A stretch of DNA of 64,000 bases from Pseudooceanicola atlanticus (GCF_000768315.1 NZ_AQQX01000003.1:310001-374000); one strand, 5' to 3'; positions 35,234 through 45,420 are shown, numbered from the stretch's first letter. Notes: a model not told the origin generated them from the letters alone. A program made the numbers and translations.

Positions 35234-35403
35234 GTGGCAATCCCCTCTCAGGCCCCGGCAATGTCTCATGAGGCCTTTGCGACCCTCTCAACCTATTGTT
35301 TCCGTCCAAAATGGTAATTTTATGGCACCACGGACGGGATTGTTGCAGATTGTGCGCAATAACAGCGCATTGGACAGCGCGGCAGGACAGCAAGGGGACA
35401 GGC

Positions 35404-36960
35404 ATGGGCGCAGACGAACGGCAGCCGGGCTTCGGCGCGGCCTATCTGGTGGCCGCCCTGGGCGTGCTGGTCCTTGGGGCCTACACGGCCTTCGAACCTT
35501 TCGGACGTGACCAGGGGATCCATTCCACCATCGCCTATGCCTGGGGCGAAGGGCTGACCACCTACCGCGATGTCTTCAACATCAAGCCGCCCATGACCAC
35601 GGCGATGCACCGCCTCAGCCAGCTGCTGTTCGGCCATGACATGCAGGCGATCCGCTACCTCGACTGGGTGATTTTCTTCGCCACGACACTGGGGGTGGTC
35701 CGTATCCTGCAAAAGCTGGGACGGTCCGCGGCAGAGGCCGGCGCAGCCGGGCTGGGCCTGTCGGTGATCTATTATTCCATGACCTATTGGGAACATGCCC
35801 AGACCGATGGCTGGGCCGCCTTCACCGTGGTGCCCTCGCTGCTCTGCCTGATCGCGGGGTGGGAGCGGACGGGTCGCGCCCGCGCGCTCTGGATGCTGCT
35901 GGGTGGCGCGATGCTGGGTGTGGGCGTGGGGTTCAAATACACGATCATGGCGGCTGGCCTGCTGGTCTTTGCGCCGCTTTTCAGCCAGGGCACGGTGCGG
36001 TTCCGCTGGTCCGACCTGGGCTTCTACGTGCTGGGCGGCGCGCTGGTCCTTGGCACGATCGTCGCCATCCTCGTCAGCGGCGGCGCGCTGGAGCCCTTCC
36101 TCGAGATCCAGAACTACATCCGCGGCTATATCGCCTATGGCGCCGAACGCTCCGATTTTCTGTGGGATCTCATCGTCATGGTGGGCCCGGCGCCGGTGAA
36201 CATCTGGATCATCCTCGGCGGTTTCCTGCTCTGGCTGGCGGCCCTCATGCGGGGCGAGGCCCTCTTTTTCTACGTCATCGCCATCTGGGGCGTCACCGGC
36301 TGGCTCTCGGGCTTCGTTCAGGCCAAGGGCTTCGCCTATCACTTCCTGCCGATGATGCCGGCCTATGCGGTGTTCTGGGGCCTCTGCATCGGCGCGCTGA
36401 CCTCGGCATTACGCCGCCGGCTGGGTTCGGCCGCGCTGGCCTCGGCCTTCATGATCGCCGGGCTGGCCTGGGTGATCTCGACGACGCCGATCTGGCCACG
36501 CATGGCCGGCCACCTGCGCCTGCTACAGGCCAATGCGACGATCCAGGAACACCACGCGATCCACCCGATGCCCGTCGATTTTGACATCGCCGCGACCGAG
36601 GATTTCGCCGCCCTGCTCGCCACGCATCGGGCACCCGGCGACAGCCTCTTCGTCTGGGGCTACGAGACGATGATCTATTTCCTCGCCGAAGAACCGCCGC
36701 GCTATCGCTACCCCTTCGCCTGGCCCTTCGTCGTGGATTTCCACGATGGCCGCTACACGCCGGACCTGATGGCGCGGCTCGCCGCCAACCCGCCGCGCCA
36801 CGTCGTCGTCCAGGACAGCGACGCCACCCCCTGGGTGACCGGCCGCCCAGAAAGCTCGGCCGAATTCCTCGCGCTCTTCCCCGAGCTCTCCAGCTTCCTC
36901 GACGCGAACTACACGCCGGTCGCGGAAACCGAAAAGTTCACCCTGCTGGAACGCCAGTAA
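35404..36960 (+). CDS. PMT/GT39-like integral membrane glycosyltransferase
   Basis: A 518-aa protein with about ten membrane segments. The first periplasmic loop FEPFGRDQGIHSTIAYAWGEGLTTYRDVFNIKPPM carries the acidic residue pattern of ArnT and PMT_2 enzymes, which transfer a sugar from a polyprenyl phosphate to lipid A or proteins. The C-terminal ~120 residues are a soluble domain (GYETMIYFLAEEPPRYRYPFAW). ATG at 35404 follows AAGGGGACA. With the divergent GT2 and the LAB_N protein it forms a likely envelope-decoration module. The acceptor is unknown. Confidence 0.85.
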   Translation: MGADERQPGFGAAYLVAALGVLVLGAYTAFEPFGRDQGIHSTIAYAWGEGLTTYRDVFNIKPPMTTAMHRLSQLLFGHDMQAIRYLDWVIFFATTLGVVRILQKLGRSAAEAGAAGLGLSVIYYSMTYWEHAQTDGWAAFTVVPSLLCLIAGWERTGRARALWMLLGGAMLGVGVGFKYTIMAAGLLVFAPLFSQGTVRFRWSDLGFYVLGGALVLGTIVAILVSGGALEPFLEIQNYIRGYIAYGAERSDFLWDLIVMVGPAPVNIWIILGGFLLWLAALMRGEALFFYVIAIWGVTGWLSGFVQAKGFAYHFLPMMPAYAVFWGLCIGALTSALRRRLGSAALASAFMIAGLAWVISTTPIWPRMAGHLRLLQANATIQEHHAIHPMPVDFDIAATEDFAALLATHRAPGDSLFVWGYETMIYFLAEEPPRYRYPFAWPFVVDFHDGRYTPDLMARLAANPPRHVVVQDSDATPWVTGRPESSAEFLALFPELSSFLDANYTPVAETEKFTLLERQ

Positions 36961-36973
36961 CCCGCGCCCCCTG

Positions 36974-37050
36974 CTTCATCTTGCCGAAAATACTCCGGGG
37001 TAGCCGTCAAGGCGAAGCCTTGGCGGCAAGGGGCAGAGCCCCTTTCCCAC
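36974..37050 (+). repeat. Dispersed structured intergenic repeat, long copy B
   Basis: Begins 13 bases after the GT39-like stop with CTTCATCTTGCCGAAAATAC, then CTCCGGGGTAG, a hairpin GTCAAGGC-GAA-GCCTTGGC and a GGGGCAGAGCCCC hairpin followed by TTTCC. It may also act as a terminator. Confidence 0.75.
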
Positions 37051-37056
37051 AATAGC

Positions 37057-37088
37057 AAAAGGCGCCCCGGGTTCCCCGAGGCGCCTTT
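37057..37088. terminator. Bidirectional terminator between GT39-like gene and dctM
   Basis: An AAAAGGCGCC stem pairs with GGCGCCTTT, with an inner CGG/CCG extension around GTTCC. A-rich and T-rich flanks make it work for both convergent genes. Confidence 0.85.
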
Positions 37089-37109
37089 CAACATTCCATC
37101 CAGCCCGGC

Positions 37110-38507
37110 CTAGGCCAGCGATGGCAGCCACAGCACGATGCCCGGGAAGGCCACCAGACCGGCAATGGTCAGCGCGTCCGCGATGAAGAAGGGCGTCACG
37201 CCGCGGAACACGTCCTGCACGGACAGTTCCGGCCGCACCCCGGCCACCACGAAGCAGTTCAGACCGATCGGTGGTGTGATCAGACAGAACTCCGCCATCT
37301 TCACCACCAGGATCCCGAACCAGATTGCGCACATCGGGCCGGACATACCGAAGGTGCTGTCCGCCGCCGACACCAGATCGCCGCCATTCAGCGCCATCAC
37401 CGCGGGGTAGACCACCGGCAGGGTCAGCAGCAGCATCCCGATCGCATCCATGAACATGCCCAGTACGGCATAGGCCAGCAGGATCAGCACCAGCGTCATC
37501 ATCGGCGATTGTTCAAGCCCCTGGATCCAGTCCGAAAACGCCCGCGGCAGGTTCGCGAAGCCCAGGAAGCGCACGTAGATCAGCACGCCCCAGATGATCG
37601 TGAAGATCATCGTGGCCAGCTTTGCCGTTTCCAGCAGCGCGTCCTTCAGCTCGGCCCATTTCATGCCCTTCACCAGCGCCATCACGAAGATCAGCGCCGC
37701 GCCCAGGGCGCCGCCCTCGGTCGGGGTGCCCAGCGGGTCGCCGAAGGGGTTGTAGATGAACGAGATGATGATCAGCACGACGAAGAAGATCGGGAAAGCC
37801 GGGATCAGCGACTTGATCCGTTCGCCCCAGCCGAACCCGCCGACAGGCGGGCCAAGGCGCGGCATGGCCAGGGCCAGCCCGACGATGATGCCACCGTAGA
37901 CCACGGCCGAGAACACGCCGGGGATGAAGCCCGCCAGCAGCAGCTTGCCCACGTCCTGTTCCACGATGATCGCGTAGATCACCAGGATGGCCGAGGGCGG
38001 GATCAGCGAGGCAAGCGTGCCCCCCGCCGCCACGACCCCTGCCGCAAAGCGCTTGTCATAGCCGATCTTCAGCATCTCGGGGATCGCGATCCGGGCGAAC
38101 ACGGCCGAGGTCGCGACCGAGGCGCCGGACACGGCCGAGAAACCCGCGGTGGCAAAGACGGTCGACACCGCCATGCCGCCCGGCAGCCAGCCCAGCCATT
38201 TCTTCGCCGCGTCGAACAACGCGTTGGTCAGGCCCGCGTAATAGGCCATGTAGCCGATCAGGATGAAGACCGGGATCAGCGACAGCTCCTGGCTGGCGAT
38301 CTTGGAATGGGGCACCTGCCCCGCCGTCTTGACGGCCACGCCAAGCGCCCAGCCCAGCTCGTCCCAGGCGTAATCCTTCTTCTCCCAGAAGATCCAGATC
38401 AGGCCGACGACGCCCGCGGCGCCCGCGGCAAAGGCCACGCGCATGCCCAGAACGACCAGAACCAGCAGACCGCCGGAAACCCAGAGACCGATTTCAATAC
38501 TGCTCAT
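37110..38507 (-). CDS. dctM: TRAP transporter large permease (DctM)
   Basis: A 465-aa protein with about 12 membrane segments, the ion-coupled channel of a tripartite ATP-independent periplasmic transporter. Family motifs include the GLTNALFDAAKKWLGWLPGGMAVSTVFATAGFSAVSGAS region and GGTLASLIPPSAILVIYAI in the first half, plus LITPPIGLNCFVVAGV near the C terminus. Last gene of the dctP-dctQ-dctM operon, 9 bp after dctQ. TRAP systems import organic acids; the substrate here is not indicated by neighbours. Confidence 0.95.
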   Translation of the reverse strand: MSSIEIGLWVSGGLLVLVVLGMRVAFAAGAAGVVGLIWIFWEKKDYAWDELGWALGVAVKTAGQVPHSKIASQELSLIPVFILIGYMAYYAGLTNALFDAAKKWLGWLPGGMAVSTVFATAGFSAVSGASVATSAVFARIAIPEMLKIGYDKRFAAGVVAAGGTLASLIPPSAILVIYAIIVEQDVGKLLLAGFIPGVFSAVVYGGIIVGLALAMPRLGPPVGGFGWGERIKSLIPAFPIFFVVLIIISFIYNPFGDPLGTPTEGGALGAALIFVMALVKGMKWAELKDALLETAKLATMIFTIIWGVLIYVRFLGFANLPRAFSDWIQGLEQSPMMTLVLILLAYAVLGMFMDAIGMLLLTLPVVYPAVMALNGGDLVSAADSTFGMSGPMCAIWFGILVVKMAEFCLITPPIGLNCFVVAGVRPELSVQDVFRGVTPFFIADALTIAGLVAFPGIVLWLPSLA

Positions 38508-38516
38508 CGCGCGCCC

Positions 38517-39149
38517 CTATCTGTCCAGGCTCGAGACATGCTCGGCCTCTTCTGCCGCCAGTTCCGCGGCGGATTTCATCAGCGGCACCCCGATGGGCTT
38601 GTCGCCGCCCTTGCCGATGGCCACGACGTAGCCCCACAGCTGCAGCAACAGGCGAATGCCCATGATGCCGAAAGCGACGGGGACCAGCAGCTTGGCCGGC
38701 CAGATCGGCAGGCCGATATCGATGGTGCTGTCGCGGCTCCAGTTCGGCGCGCCGAAATCGAAGCTGCGCCCGAAATGCGCCCAGCTGCCCCAGATCAGCA
38801 GCACGATCAGCGCGAAGGTCGCGAAGGTGGTGATGAACTCGCCAACCCAGAGCGCCCGGCCCTTGAGCTTGCCGATCACGATATCCATGCGGATATGGCC
38901 GCCGTCCCGCTGGGCGTAGGAAATGCCCAGGAAGGCGATCAGCGGCATCGCGATCTGGATCCAGTCCACGTAACCCGGCAGCGGCGCGTTGAAGAAATGC
39001 CGACCCGCGACCGAGACCACGGCCAGCACCATCAGCATCAGCACCGCCAGGCCCGAGATCACGCCGAACACCTTCTCGACGCGGTAGAGCGCGCGATCCA
39101 GCCGGCTCAGCGCGCTGCCGTCTTCCAGAACTGCAGATGAACCTGCCAT
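38517..39149 (-). CDS. dctQ: TRAP transporter small permease (DctQ)
   Basis: A 210-aa membrane protein with four hydrophobic segments and the DctQ motif AVVSVAGRHFFNAPLPGYVDWIQIAMPLIAFLGISYAQRDGGHIRMDI. It is slightly longer than average because of an N-terminal extension and a loop with FDFGAPNWSRDSTIDIG. Second gene of the operon. Confidence 0.92.
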   Translation of the reverse strand: MAGSSAVLEDGSALSRLDRALYRVEKVFGVISGLAVLMLMVLAVVSVAGRHFFNAPLPGYVDWIQIAMPLIAFLGISYAQRDGGHIRMDIVIGKLKGRALWVGEFITTFATFALIVLLIWGSWAHFGRSFDFGAPNWSRDSTIDIGLPIWPAKLLVPVAFGIMGIRLLLQLWGYVVAIGKGGDKPIGVPLMKSAAELAAEEAEHVSSLDR

Positions 39150-39196
39150 CGTTGTCCCCCGTCTGTCTTGTCCCGTCTCTGCGGACGGAAAGAAGG

Positions 39197-39224
39197 AAAG
39201 GCCCCGGCATCCACCGGGGCCTTT
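39197..39224 (-). terminator. Intercistronic hairpin between dctP and dctQ
   Basis: A perfect 11-bp stem (AAAGGCCCCGG with CCGGGGCCTTT) with a six-base loop, followed on the minus strand by CCTTCTTTCC. It probably terminates part of the transcripts so that the binding protein is made in excess. Confidence 0.7.
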
Positions 39225-39245
39225 GTTTTCAATGCCTTGTAAGGC

Positions 39246-40259
39246 TTACATGCCGTGCATTTCGGCCAGCTTGGCCTTGACCATGTCGTAGAGTTCCTGC
39301 GCCGGGATGCCCTGCGCGCTCTTCTCTTCGATCCACTGGTCGGCAATGCCCTGGGTCGCGTCGCGGAACTTCTGCAGCTCCTCGTCGGAGAATTCGACCT
39401 TGGTCACGCCCTTCTCGTCCAGGATCTGGTCCCACTGGGTCAGAACGTTGTTCTGGTAGTTGTCCAGGTAATAGGCGATGGATTCATCGACCGAGCTGTC
39501 CAGCGCTTCGCGGTGCTCGTCCGACAGGCCCTCATAGGCGTCGATGTTGACCACGATCGGGCAGTTCACGGTGCCCGGGTTCAGGTTCGCGGTCCACCAG
39601 TCGGCCTGGTCGATCGTGCGGAACGACAGGTGCGCGTGCTGCGCGAAGGCCACGGTGTCGACGACGTTTGCTTCCATCGCGTTATAGGCTTCGTTCGACG
39701 GCACGGAGGTCGGCACACCGCCCACGGCCTTGAACGCTTCGCCCAGGCCACCGGTGGCACGGACGCGCATGCCGTCAAAGCTTTCGACGGTTTCGCGCGG
39801 ATCGCCGGTGCCCACCAGGTTGTATTGCGGCATCGGCGAGGTCATCAGCAGCTTGGCGTTCCAGCGTGCCAGGTCTTCCTGCACGGCCGGATGCTCGTAG
39901 ATCATGTGGCTGACCGCGACTTCCTCTTCGAGGTTGCGCACGCCCAGGAAGGGCAGTTCCAGCACGGTGATCGTGGGGTTCTTGTCCTCGTGGTAGCCGG
40001 CACAGAACTGGGCCATTTCAAAGGCCCCGATCGAGATACCGTCGAGGTTCTCGGTGTTCTTGGACAGACCGCCATAGGACACGTTCATGGTGAACTCGCC
40101 GCCGGTCTTTTCCGACACCAGTTCAGCCAGTTTTTCGACGTGTTCGGTGAAGGCGCGGCGCTTGCCCCAGACGGACACGTTCCACTCTTCTGCCATTGCG
40201 GGGGCCGCGATGGCGATGGACAATGCAGCAACCGCTGCACCCTGAAGGTACTTGTTCAT
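39246..40259 (-). CDS. dctP: TRAP transporter substrate-binding protein (DctP)
   Basis: A 337-aa secreted protein. Signal peptide MNKYLQGAAVAALSIAIAAP with cleavage after AMA. The mature protein has the DctP pattern: KTGGEFTMNVSYGGLSK, ELPFLGVRNLEEE, the substrate-contacting arginine in FDGMRVRATGGLGEAF, and NAMEANVVDTVAFAQHAHLSF. The arginine binds a carboxylate in characterised DctP proteins, so the ligand is probably an organic acid. ATG at 40259 has GGGAGGAAT in front. An inverted-repeat operator lies ~85 bp upstream. Confidence 0.94.
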   Translation of the reverse strand: MNKYLQGAAVAALSIAIAAPAMAEEWNVSVWGKRRAFTEHVEKLAELVSEKTGGEFTMNVSYGGLSKNTENLDGISIGAFEMAQFCAGYHEDKNPTITVLELPFLGVRNLEEEVAVSHMIYEHPAVQEDLARWNAKLLMTSPMPQYNLVGTGDPRETVESFDGMRVRATGGLGEAFKAVGGVPTSVPSNEAYNAMEANVVDTVAFAQHAHLSFRTIDQADWWTANLNPGTVNCPIVVNIDAYEGLSDEHREALDSSVDESIAYYLDNYQNNVLTQWDQILDEKGVTKVEFSDEELQKFRDATQGIADQWIEEKSAQGIPAQELYDMVKAKLAEMHGM

Positions 40260-40343
40260 GGTATTCCTCCCGTTACTCCGGCCTCGACAAGGGCCGGTTC
40301 CATGGAAACCGTACAGGCGGATACCCAATTCGCAAGTAAAATC

Positions 40344-40378
40344 AAAGTAACTTTTCTCGCATTGTGGAACGTTACTTT
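40344..40378. promoter_or_regulatory. Inverted repeat AAAGTAAC...GTTACTTT upstream of dctP
   Basis: Perfect 8-bp arms separated by 19 bp, about 85-120 bp upstream of dctP. A candidate operator for a dimeric regulator of the TRAP operon. No regulator gene is adjacent. Confidence 0.5.
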
Positions 40379-40456
40379 GCGCTGACTGTGCCTTGCCTGA
40401 ACGTCAACTCGCCCTAGCGGCCACGCCGTTTCGCGGGGCCGTCGCGACAGGATGGC

Positions 40457-42916
40457 TCAGGCCCCGACCCGGCGCAGGCGCAGCGCGTTGCTGACCACCA
40501 GGACCGAGGACGCGGCCATCGCGGCCGAGGCCAGCATCGGCGACAGCATCGGCCCGCCCACCAGCGCCAACAGACCCGCCGCGACAGGGATCAGCGCGAC
40601 GTTGTAGGCGAAGGCCCAGAAGAGGTTCTGACGGATATTTGCCATCGTGCACTGCGACAGGTCGATCGCCCGGGCCACACCTTCAATGTCACCGTCCATC
40701 AGCACCACGTCGGCGCTTTCCATCGCGACATCCGTCCCCGACCCCATGGCGATGCCCACATCTGCGGCGGCCAGCGCGGGCGCGTCGTTAATCCCGTCCC
40801 CGGCAAAGGCCACGCGCGCATCGACGCGCAGCGCGTCGACGATGCCCGCCTTCTCGGTCGGCTTCACCCCGGCGCGAACTTCGTCGATGCCCAGGTCGCG
40901 GGCCACGGCCCCGGCTGCGGCCTCGCTGTCGCCTGTCACCATGACCAACCGCTTGCCCTGTTGCCGGAGGCGCGCCAGCACCGCGGCCGCTTCGGGCTTG
41001 ACCTCGTCGGACACGGCCAGCACGGCGATCACGGCGCCATCGGCCTCGGCATAGAGGACCGTGCGGCCCTCGGCATTCCAGTCGGCAACCGCCTGCTCCA
41101 TCTCGGGCGACAGCGCGCCGGTGACGTAGTCGCGATTGCCGATCCGCAGGCTGCGCCCAGACACCTGCCCTTCGACACCCAGCCCGGCGCGGGCGGTCAC
41201 GCCCTCGGCCCCGGGCAGCGTCAGCCCCCTGTCCCGGGCCCCCGCCACAATCGCGCGGGCGATGGAATGTTCCGAATAAGCCTCCAGCGCGGCAAGCGCG
41301 GCCAAGTCCTCCTCGGACCCGACAAGGCCCGTCAGCACCGGACGGCCCCGGGTCAGCGTGCCCGTCTTGTCGAAGGCCACGACCTCCACCACCGCGAGCG
41401 ATTGCAGCGCATCGCCCTTGCGGAACAGCACGCCCATCTCGGACCCGCGTCCCGTGCCCACCATGATTGAAACCGGAACGGCCAGGCCCATGGCACAGGG
41501 GCAGGCCACCACCAGAACCGACACCGCCGCGACCAGAGCGGTCGGCAGCGCGGGTTCCGGTCCCAGCAGCCACCAGCCGAGGAAGACCAGCGTCGCCACC
41601 CCGATCACCGCCGGCACGAAAACCGCCGCGATCCGGTCGACGAGGGACTGGATCGGCAGCTTGGCCCCCTGCGCGGCTTCGACCGCGGCCATGATCTGCG
41701 ACAGGACCGTGCCCTCGCCCGTCGCCGTGGCGCGGATCACCAGGGCCCCCGCCCCGTTGACCGTGCCGCCGACCACCGCATCGCCCGCCCCCTTGGAGGC
41801 CGGGATTGGTTCGCCCGTCACCATGCTTTCGTCGACATCCGACCGCCCCTCGACGATCTCGCCATCGACGGGCATCCGTTCGCCGGGCTGCACAAGGATC
41901 ACGTCGCCGGGGCTGAGCTCTGCGACGGCGACCATCCGCGTCCCCTCGCCCTCGCGCAGCCGGGCCTCGCGCACCTGGAGCCCCGCCAGCCGCCGGATCG
42001 CGGCAGAGGCGCGGCCACGGGCCCGCGCCTCCATCCACCGCCCCGCGAGGATCAGCGTCACGATGACCGCCGCGGCCTCGAAATAGACCGCGCGCGCGCC
42101 GTCGGGCAGCAGGCCGGGGGCAAAGGTCGCCACGGTCGAATAGGCCCAGGCGGCGCTTGTCCCGACCACGACCAGCGCGTTCATCTCGGGCGCGAAATGG
42201 CGCAGCGCGGGCAGGCCCGAGCGGAAGAACCGCGCGCCGGGCCAGAACAGCACCAGCGAGGTCAGCAGGAACTGCCAGATATTGACCAGGTCATGCCCGA
42301 TCGTCCGGCCCAGCCAATGGTGAAAGGCCGGCACCACGTGGCCGCCCATGGCCAGGATGACGACCGGTAGGGTCAGCGCCCCGGCGATCAGCGTGTCGCG
42401 GCGCAGGGTGGTGATCTCCTCGGCCTGGCGGTCGACCTGATCTTCGCCGGTTTCAGCTGCGATTTCAGCGCCATAACCCACGCCACGCACCGCATCGGCC
42501 ATCGCCCGCGGGGTGACGGCGCCCGCGATATAGCGGATATGGGCCTGGTGGGTCGCGATGTTGAACGACGCGTCCTCGACCCCCGGCAGGGCGGTCAGCG
42601 CGGTTTCGATCCGCCGCGCGCAGGACGCACAGGTGGCCCCTGTGATGTCCAGCCGCAAGTGATCCTCGGCCGCCGGATAGCCCGCGCGCGACAATGCCTC
42701 TGCCGCCGCCCTGGGGGTCAGCGATCCGTCATGGGCGACCTCGGCCTTGCGGGTGGCCAGGTTGACCCGTGCGCTGGCCACGCCCGGCACGCCCGACAGC
42801 GCGGTCTCTGCCCGCCGGACACAGCCGGCACAGGACAGTTTCGTCACCTCGAGACGCAGCAGGTCGTCGGGGTGGTTCGGGTCGGATGCGGGCGTCGGCG
42901 TGGTCTGCAGGTTCAT
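40457..42916 (-). CDS. copA: Copper-translocating P-type ATPase CopA
   Basis: An 819-aa P1B-type ATPase exporting Cu(I). Two N-terminal heavy-metal-associated domains have CAGC (~residue 30) and CASC (~95). Membrane CPC motif in [15 protein letters not shown], phosphorylation motif [12 protein letters not shown] (VTGEPIP), and hinge [35 protein letters not shown] with HP-type sequence ([10 protein letters not shown]). CPC and two HMA domains fit Cu+/Ag+. It lies 97 bp after phnM in the same direction, but is functionally unrelated. No copper regulator is adjacent. Confidence 0.95.
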   Translation of the reverse strand: MNLQTTPTPASDPNHPDDLLRLEVTKLSCAGCVRRAETALSGVPGVASARVNLATRKAEVAHDGSLTPRAAAEALSRAGYPAAEDHLRLDITGATCASCARRIETALTALPGVEDASFNIATHQAHIRYIAGAVTPRAMADAVRGVGYGAEIAAETGEDQVDRQAEEITTLRRDTLIAGALTLPVVILAMGGHVVPAFHHWLGRTIGHDLVNIWQFLLTSLVLFWPGARFFRSGLPALRHFAPEMNALVVVGTSAAWAYSTVATFAPGLLPDGARAVYFEAAAVIVTLILAGRWMEARARGRASAAIRRLAGLQVREARLREGEGTRMVAVAELSPGDVILVQPGERMPVDGEIVEGRSDVDESMVTGEPIPASKGAGDAVVGGTVNGAGALVIRATATGEGTVLSQIMAAVEAAQGAKLPIQSLVDRIAAVFVPAVIGVATLVFLGWWLLGPEPALPTALVAAVSVLVVACPCAMGLAVPVSIMVGTGRGSEMGVLFRKGDALQSLAVVEVVAFDKTGTLTRGRPVLTGLVGSEEDLAALAALEAYSEHSIARAIVAGARDRGLTLPGAEGVTARAGLGVEGQVSGRSLRIGNRDYVTGALSPEMEQAVADWNAEGRTVLYAEADGAVIAVLAVSDEVKPEAAAVLARLRQQGKRLVMVTGDSEAAAGAVARDLGIDEVRAGVKPTEKAGIVDALRVDARVAFAGDGINDAPALAAADVGIAMGSGTDVAMESADVVLMDGDIEGVARAIDLSQCTMANIRQNLFWAFAYNVALIPVAAGLLALVGGPMLSPMLASAAMAASSVLVVSNALRLRRVGA

Positions 42917-43013
42917 ATTCGGCCTCCTGCATCTCTCAAATGACAGGGCGGCCAGAAGGTCAAGGGGACCGCACGTCGCGGCCCCCTTTCGTTCGGTGCG
43001 GCTCAGGCAGGGG

Positions 43014-44165
43014 TCAGGCGACCCGGCGGCCCTGCGACCACACGCCGTGCAGCGCCGGCACCCCGCCCCGCAGGGCGAACCGGATCACATCGGCGCGCAT
43101 GTCCGGGGCCAGCACGCCACGATCGTTCAGGCCAGAGGCCCGGGCCGGACCCTTCGTCACGGTGGCGATCCCGCGCGCCATGTCGTCCCAGCCCTGCCCC
43201 AGCAGCACCGCGCCATAGAGCAGCGCCGCCGGCACGTAGTCCGAGGACAGGATGTCCAGCAGCCCCATATCGGCCAGTTCGCGCGCCGCGACATTGCCGG
43301 AATGAGAACCGCCGCGCACCAGGTTCGGGGCGCCCATGATGACACTGATCTGGTGGGCACGACAGGCCTCGGCGGCCTCGACCGAGGTCGGGAATTCCGC
43401 CACCCGGATGCCATGCGCGGCCGAGGTCGCGACCTGTTCGGACGTGGTGTCGTCGTGGCTGGCCAGAACGGCGCCGTAGCGCTTGGCAGCGGCGACCGCC
43501 CCGGCCTCGTGCCGGGCGCCCAGACGGTCATGCAGACCGATCAGCCAGTCGCAATATTCAGTGAAACCGTCGGTCGACAGGCCGTGCTTGCCGCAGACAT
43601 AGGCCTCGAACTTCTTGATGTCGCGGAATTGGCGCTGGCCGGGCGTGTGATCCATCAGGGACACGATACCGACCCGGTCCTCGGGACCGAACTCGTCCAG
43701 TTCCTCCAGCAGGGTTTCCGAACAGGTCTCGGCCCTCAGGTGCAGGTGGTGACTGATCTTCAGCGCGCCCTTGTCGCGCATCGTCAGGATCTCGTCTGCC
43801 ATCGACCTGGCATAGCGCCCGTAGCTGAGCGCATGTTCCGACACCATCGACCCGACGCGGATCGCATCGAAAACCGTGGTGATGCCGCAGCCCGCCAGTT
43901 CCTGGTCATGGGCGACGATGGCGGCGTGATGCGGCCAGTCGACCTTGGGGCGCGGGGTGATGTGGCGCTCAAGGTTGTCGGTGTGCAGCTCCACCAGCCC
44001 CGGCGCGATCCAGTCGCCCTCGCAATCCAGCCCCGTCGCGGTGCCCTGCCCGATCTCGGCGATCATGCCGTCGCGCATCACGATATGGCCTTCGATCACC
44101 TCGGTCTCGAGGATCACCCGCGCATTGGTCAGGACCGTCTCGTCCCGTGTCTGCACGTCCTTCAT
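43014..44165 (-). CDS. phnM: Alpha-D-ribose 1-methylphosphonate 5-triphosphate diphosphatase PhnM
   Basis: A 383-aa amidohydrolase-superfamily enzyme of the C-P lyase pathway that removes diphosphate from the triphosphate intermediate before C-P bond cleavage. Metal-binding residues are in [23 protein letters not shown] and [15 protein letters not shown]. The start ATG at 44165 overlaps the phnN stop. Last gene of the phnG-to-phnM operon. A second PhnM is encoded at 51597; this copy is embedded in the operon and is likely the main one. Confidence 0.95.
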   Translation of the reverse strand: MKDVQTRDETVLTNARVILETEVIEGHIVMRDGMIAEIGQGTATGLDCEGDWIAPGLVELHTDNLERHITPRPKVDWPHHAAIVAHDQELAGCGITTVFDAIRVGSMVSEHALSYGRYARSMADEILTMRDKGALKISHHLHLRAETCSETLLEELDEFGPEDRVGIVSLMDHTPGQRQFRDIKKFEAYVCGKHGLSTDGFTEYCDWLIGLHDRLGARHEAGAVAAAKRYGAVLASHDDTTSEQVATSAAHGIRVAEFPTSVEAAEACRAHQISVIMGAPNLVRGGSHSGNVAARELADMGLLDILSSDYVPAALLYGAVLLGQGWDDMARGIATVTKGPARASGLNDRGVLAPDMRADVIRFALRGGVPALHGVWSQGRRVA

Positions 44166-44740
44166 TGCGTCACCTCTCTGGTGGTCTTCGTCATTGTCTC
44201 GTCCAGGTGCAGGCGGTCGATCACCGTCTGCACCGTGTCGTCCAGCGCCCCGCCATTGTCCACGGTGACGACGCTGTCGATCCCCTCGGGCATGGCAAAG
44301 CCGGCACGTTCCAGCCGACGCGCGATGTCCTCGCGGGTTTCGCGGCCGCGGGCCGCCAGCCGATCCGCCAGGATCGAGGGCGCGGCGGTCAGCGACAGCA
44401 CCGCGAACCGGTCGAACCGCGCCTGCGCCTCCGGCAGGACCGCGCGGGACAGGTTCACCAGCGCATCGCGCCCCGCCCCAAGCACCTGGCGCACACCGAC
44501 GGGCACGCCATAGGCCAGATTGTGGGCGCGCCAATGCAGGGCAAAGGCCCCGGCCTCGACCCGGCGGGTGAACTCGGCCTCGCTCACGCCCTCGAAATCC
44601 TCACCGCCCGCATCTTCGGGCCGGGTGATGACCCGGCGCACAAGGTGCAGACCGGGCCGGCGACGGGCCAGCGCCTGCATCACGCTGTCCTTGCCGACAC
44701 CGGACGGCCCGACAACCGCGATCAGCCGTCCGGTGTTCAT
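44162..44740 (-). CDS. phnN: Ribose 1,5-bisphosphokinase PhnN
   Basis: A 192-aa guanylate-kinase-fold enzyme converting ribose 1,5-bisphosphate to PRPP, which recycles the ribose left by C-P lyase. P-loop GPSGVGKDS at the N terminus; RRVITRPEDAGGEDFEGVSEAEF and WRAHNLAYGVPVGV follow. It overlaps phnL and phnM by four bases on each side, so the three are translationally coupled. Confidence 0.94.
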   Translation of the reverse strand: MNTGRLIAVVGPSGVGKDSVMQALARRRPGLHLVRRVITRPEDAGGEDFEGVSEAEFTRRVEAGAFALHWRAHNLAYGVPVGVRQVLGAGRDALVNLSRAVLPEAQARFDRFAVLSLTAAPSILADRLAARGRETREDIARRLERAGFAMPEGIDSVVTVDNGGALDDTVQTVIDRLHLDETMTKTTREVTQ

Positions 44741-45420
44741 GCCGCCACCTGCGGAGAGAACCCGGTCACGTCGATCTGGCGGTCGCAGACCCGGTCGCGC
44801 GCGGCCTCGTCATGGAAGATGCCAATGATCGCGCTGCCCCGCGCCTTGGCCTCTTCGATGAGGCCGAGCACGGTTTCGCGGTTGGTCGCGTCGAGGCTGG
44901 CGGTCGGTTCGTCCAGCAGCATCGCCGGGAAGTCATGGGCAAAGCCGCGCGCGATGTTGACCCGCTGCTGTTCCCCGCCCGAAAAGGTCGTCGGGCTCAG
45001 GTCCCACAGGGTGCGCGGGATGTTCAGCCGCTCCAGCAGCTCCTCGGCCCGGGCCCGCGCCGTATCGACCGGCGTGCCGACGGCCAGCAGCGGCTCTGCC
45101 ACGACGTCGAGCGTCGGCACCCGGGGCACGACCCGCAGGAATTGGCTGACATAGCCCAGCATATGGCGGCGCAATTGCAGTATCTCGCGCGGGTTCGCGG
45201 CGGCGACATCGGTCTCGCCTACCCAGATATGGCCTGAGGCGGCCAGGTAATTGCCGTAGATCATCCGCATGAGCGTAGATTTCCCGGCGCCCGAGGCCCC
45301 GGTCAGCGCCACGCATTCGCCCCGCGCGACGGCCAGTTCGGCCCCCCGCATGACAGGGATCACGGCGCCGCCCTGGTTGTGAAGGGTGAAGGTCTTCGAA
45401 AGGTTCTCGATCCGGATCAT
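44737..45420 (-). CDS. phnL: C-P lyase ABC-type ATPase PhnL
   Basis: A 227-aa ABC protein of the C-P lyase complex. Walker A TGASGAGKST, signature TFSGGEQQRVNIARGF, Walker B AMLLDEPTASLD. PhnL binds the complex and is not a transporter ATPase. MIRIENLSKTF (ATG 45420) is used as start. The 136 bp between it and phnK holds no clear gene or structure. Confidence 0.94.
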   Translation of the reverse strand: MIRIENLSKTFTLHNQGGAVIPVMRGAELAVARGECVALTGASGAGKSTLMRMIYGNYLAASGHIWVGETDVAAANPREILQLRRHMLGYVSQFLRVVPRVPTLDVVAEPLLAVGTPVDTARARAEELLERLNIPRTLWDLSPTTFSGGEQQRVNIARGFAHDFPAMLLDEPTASLDATNRETVLGLIEEAKARGSAIIGIFHDEAARDRVCDRQIDVTGFSPQVAA

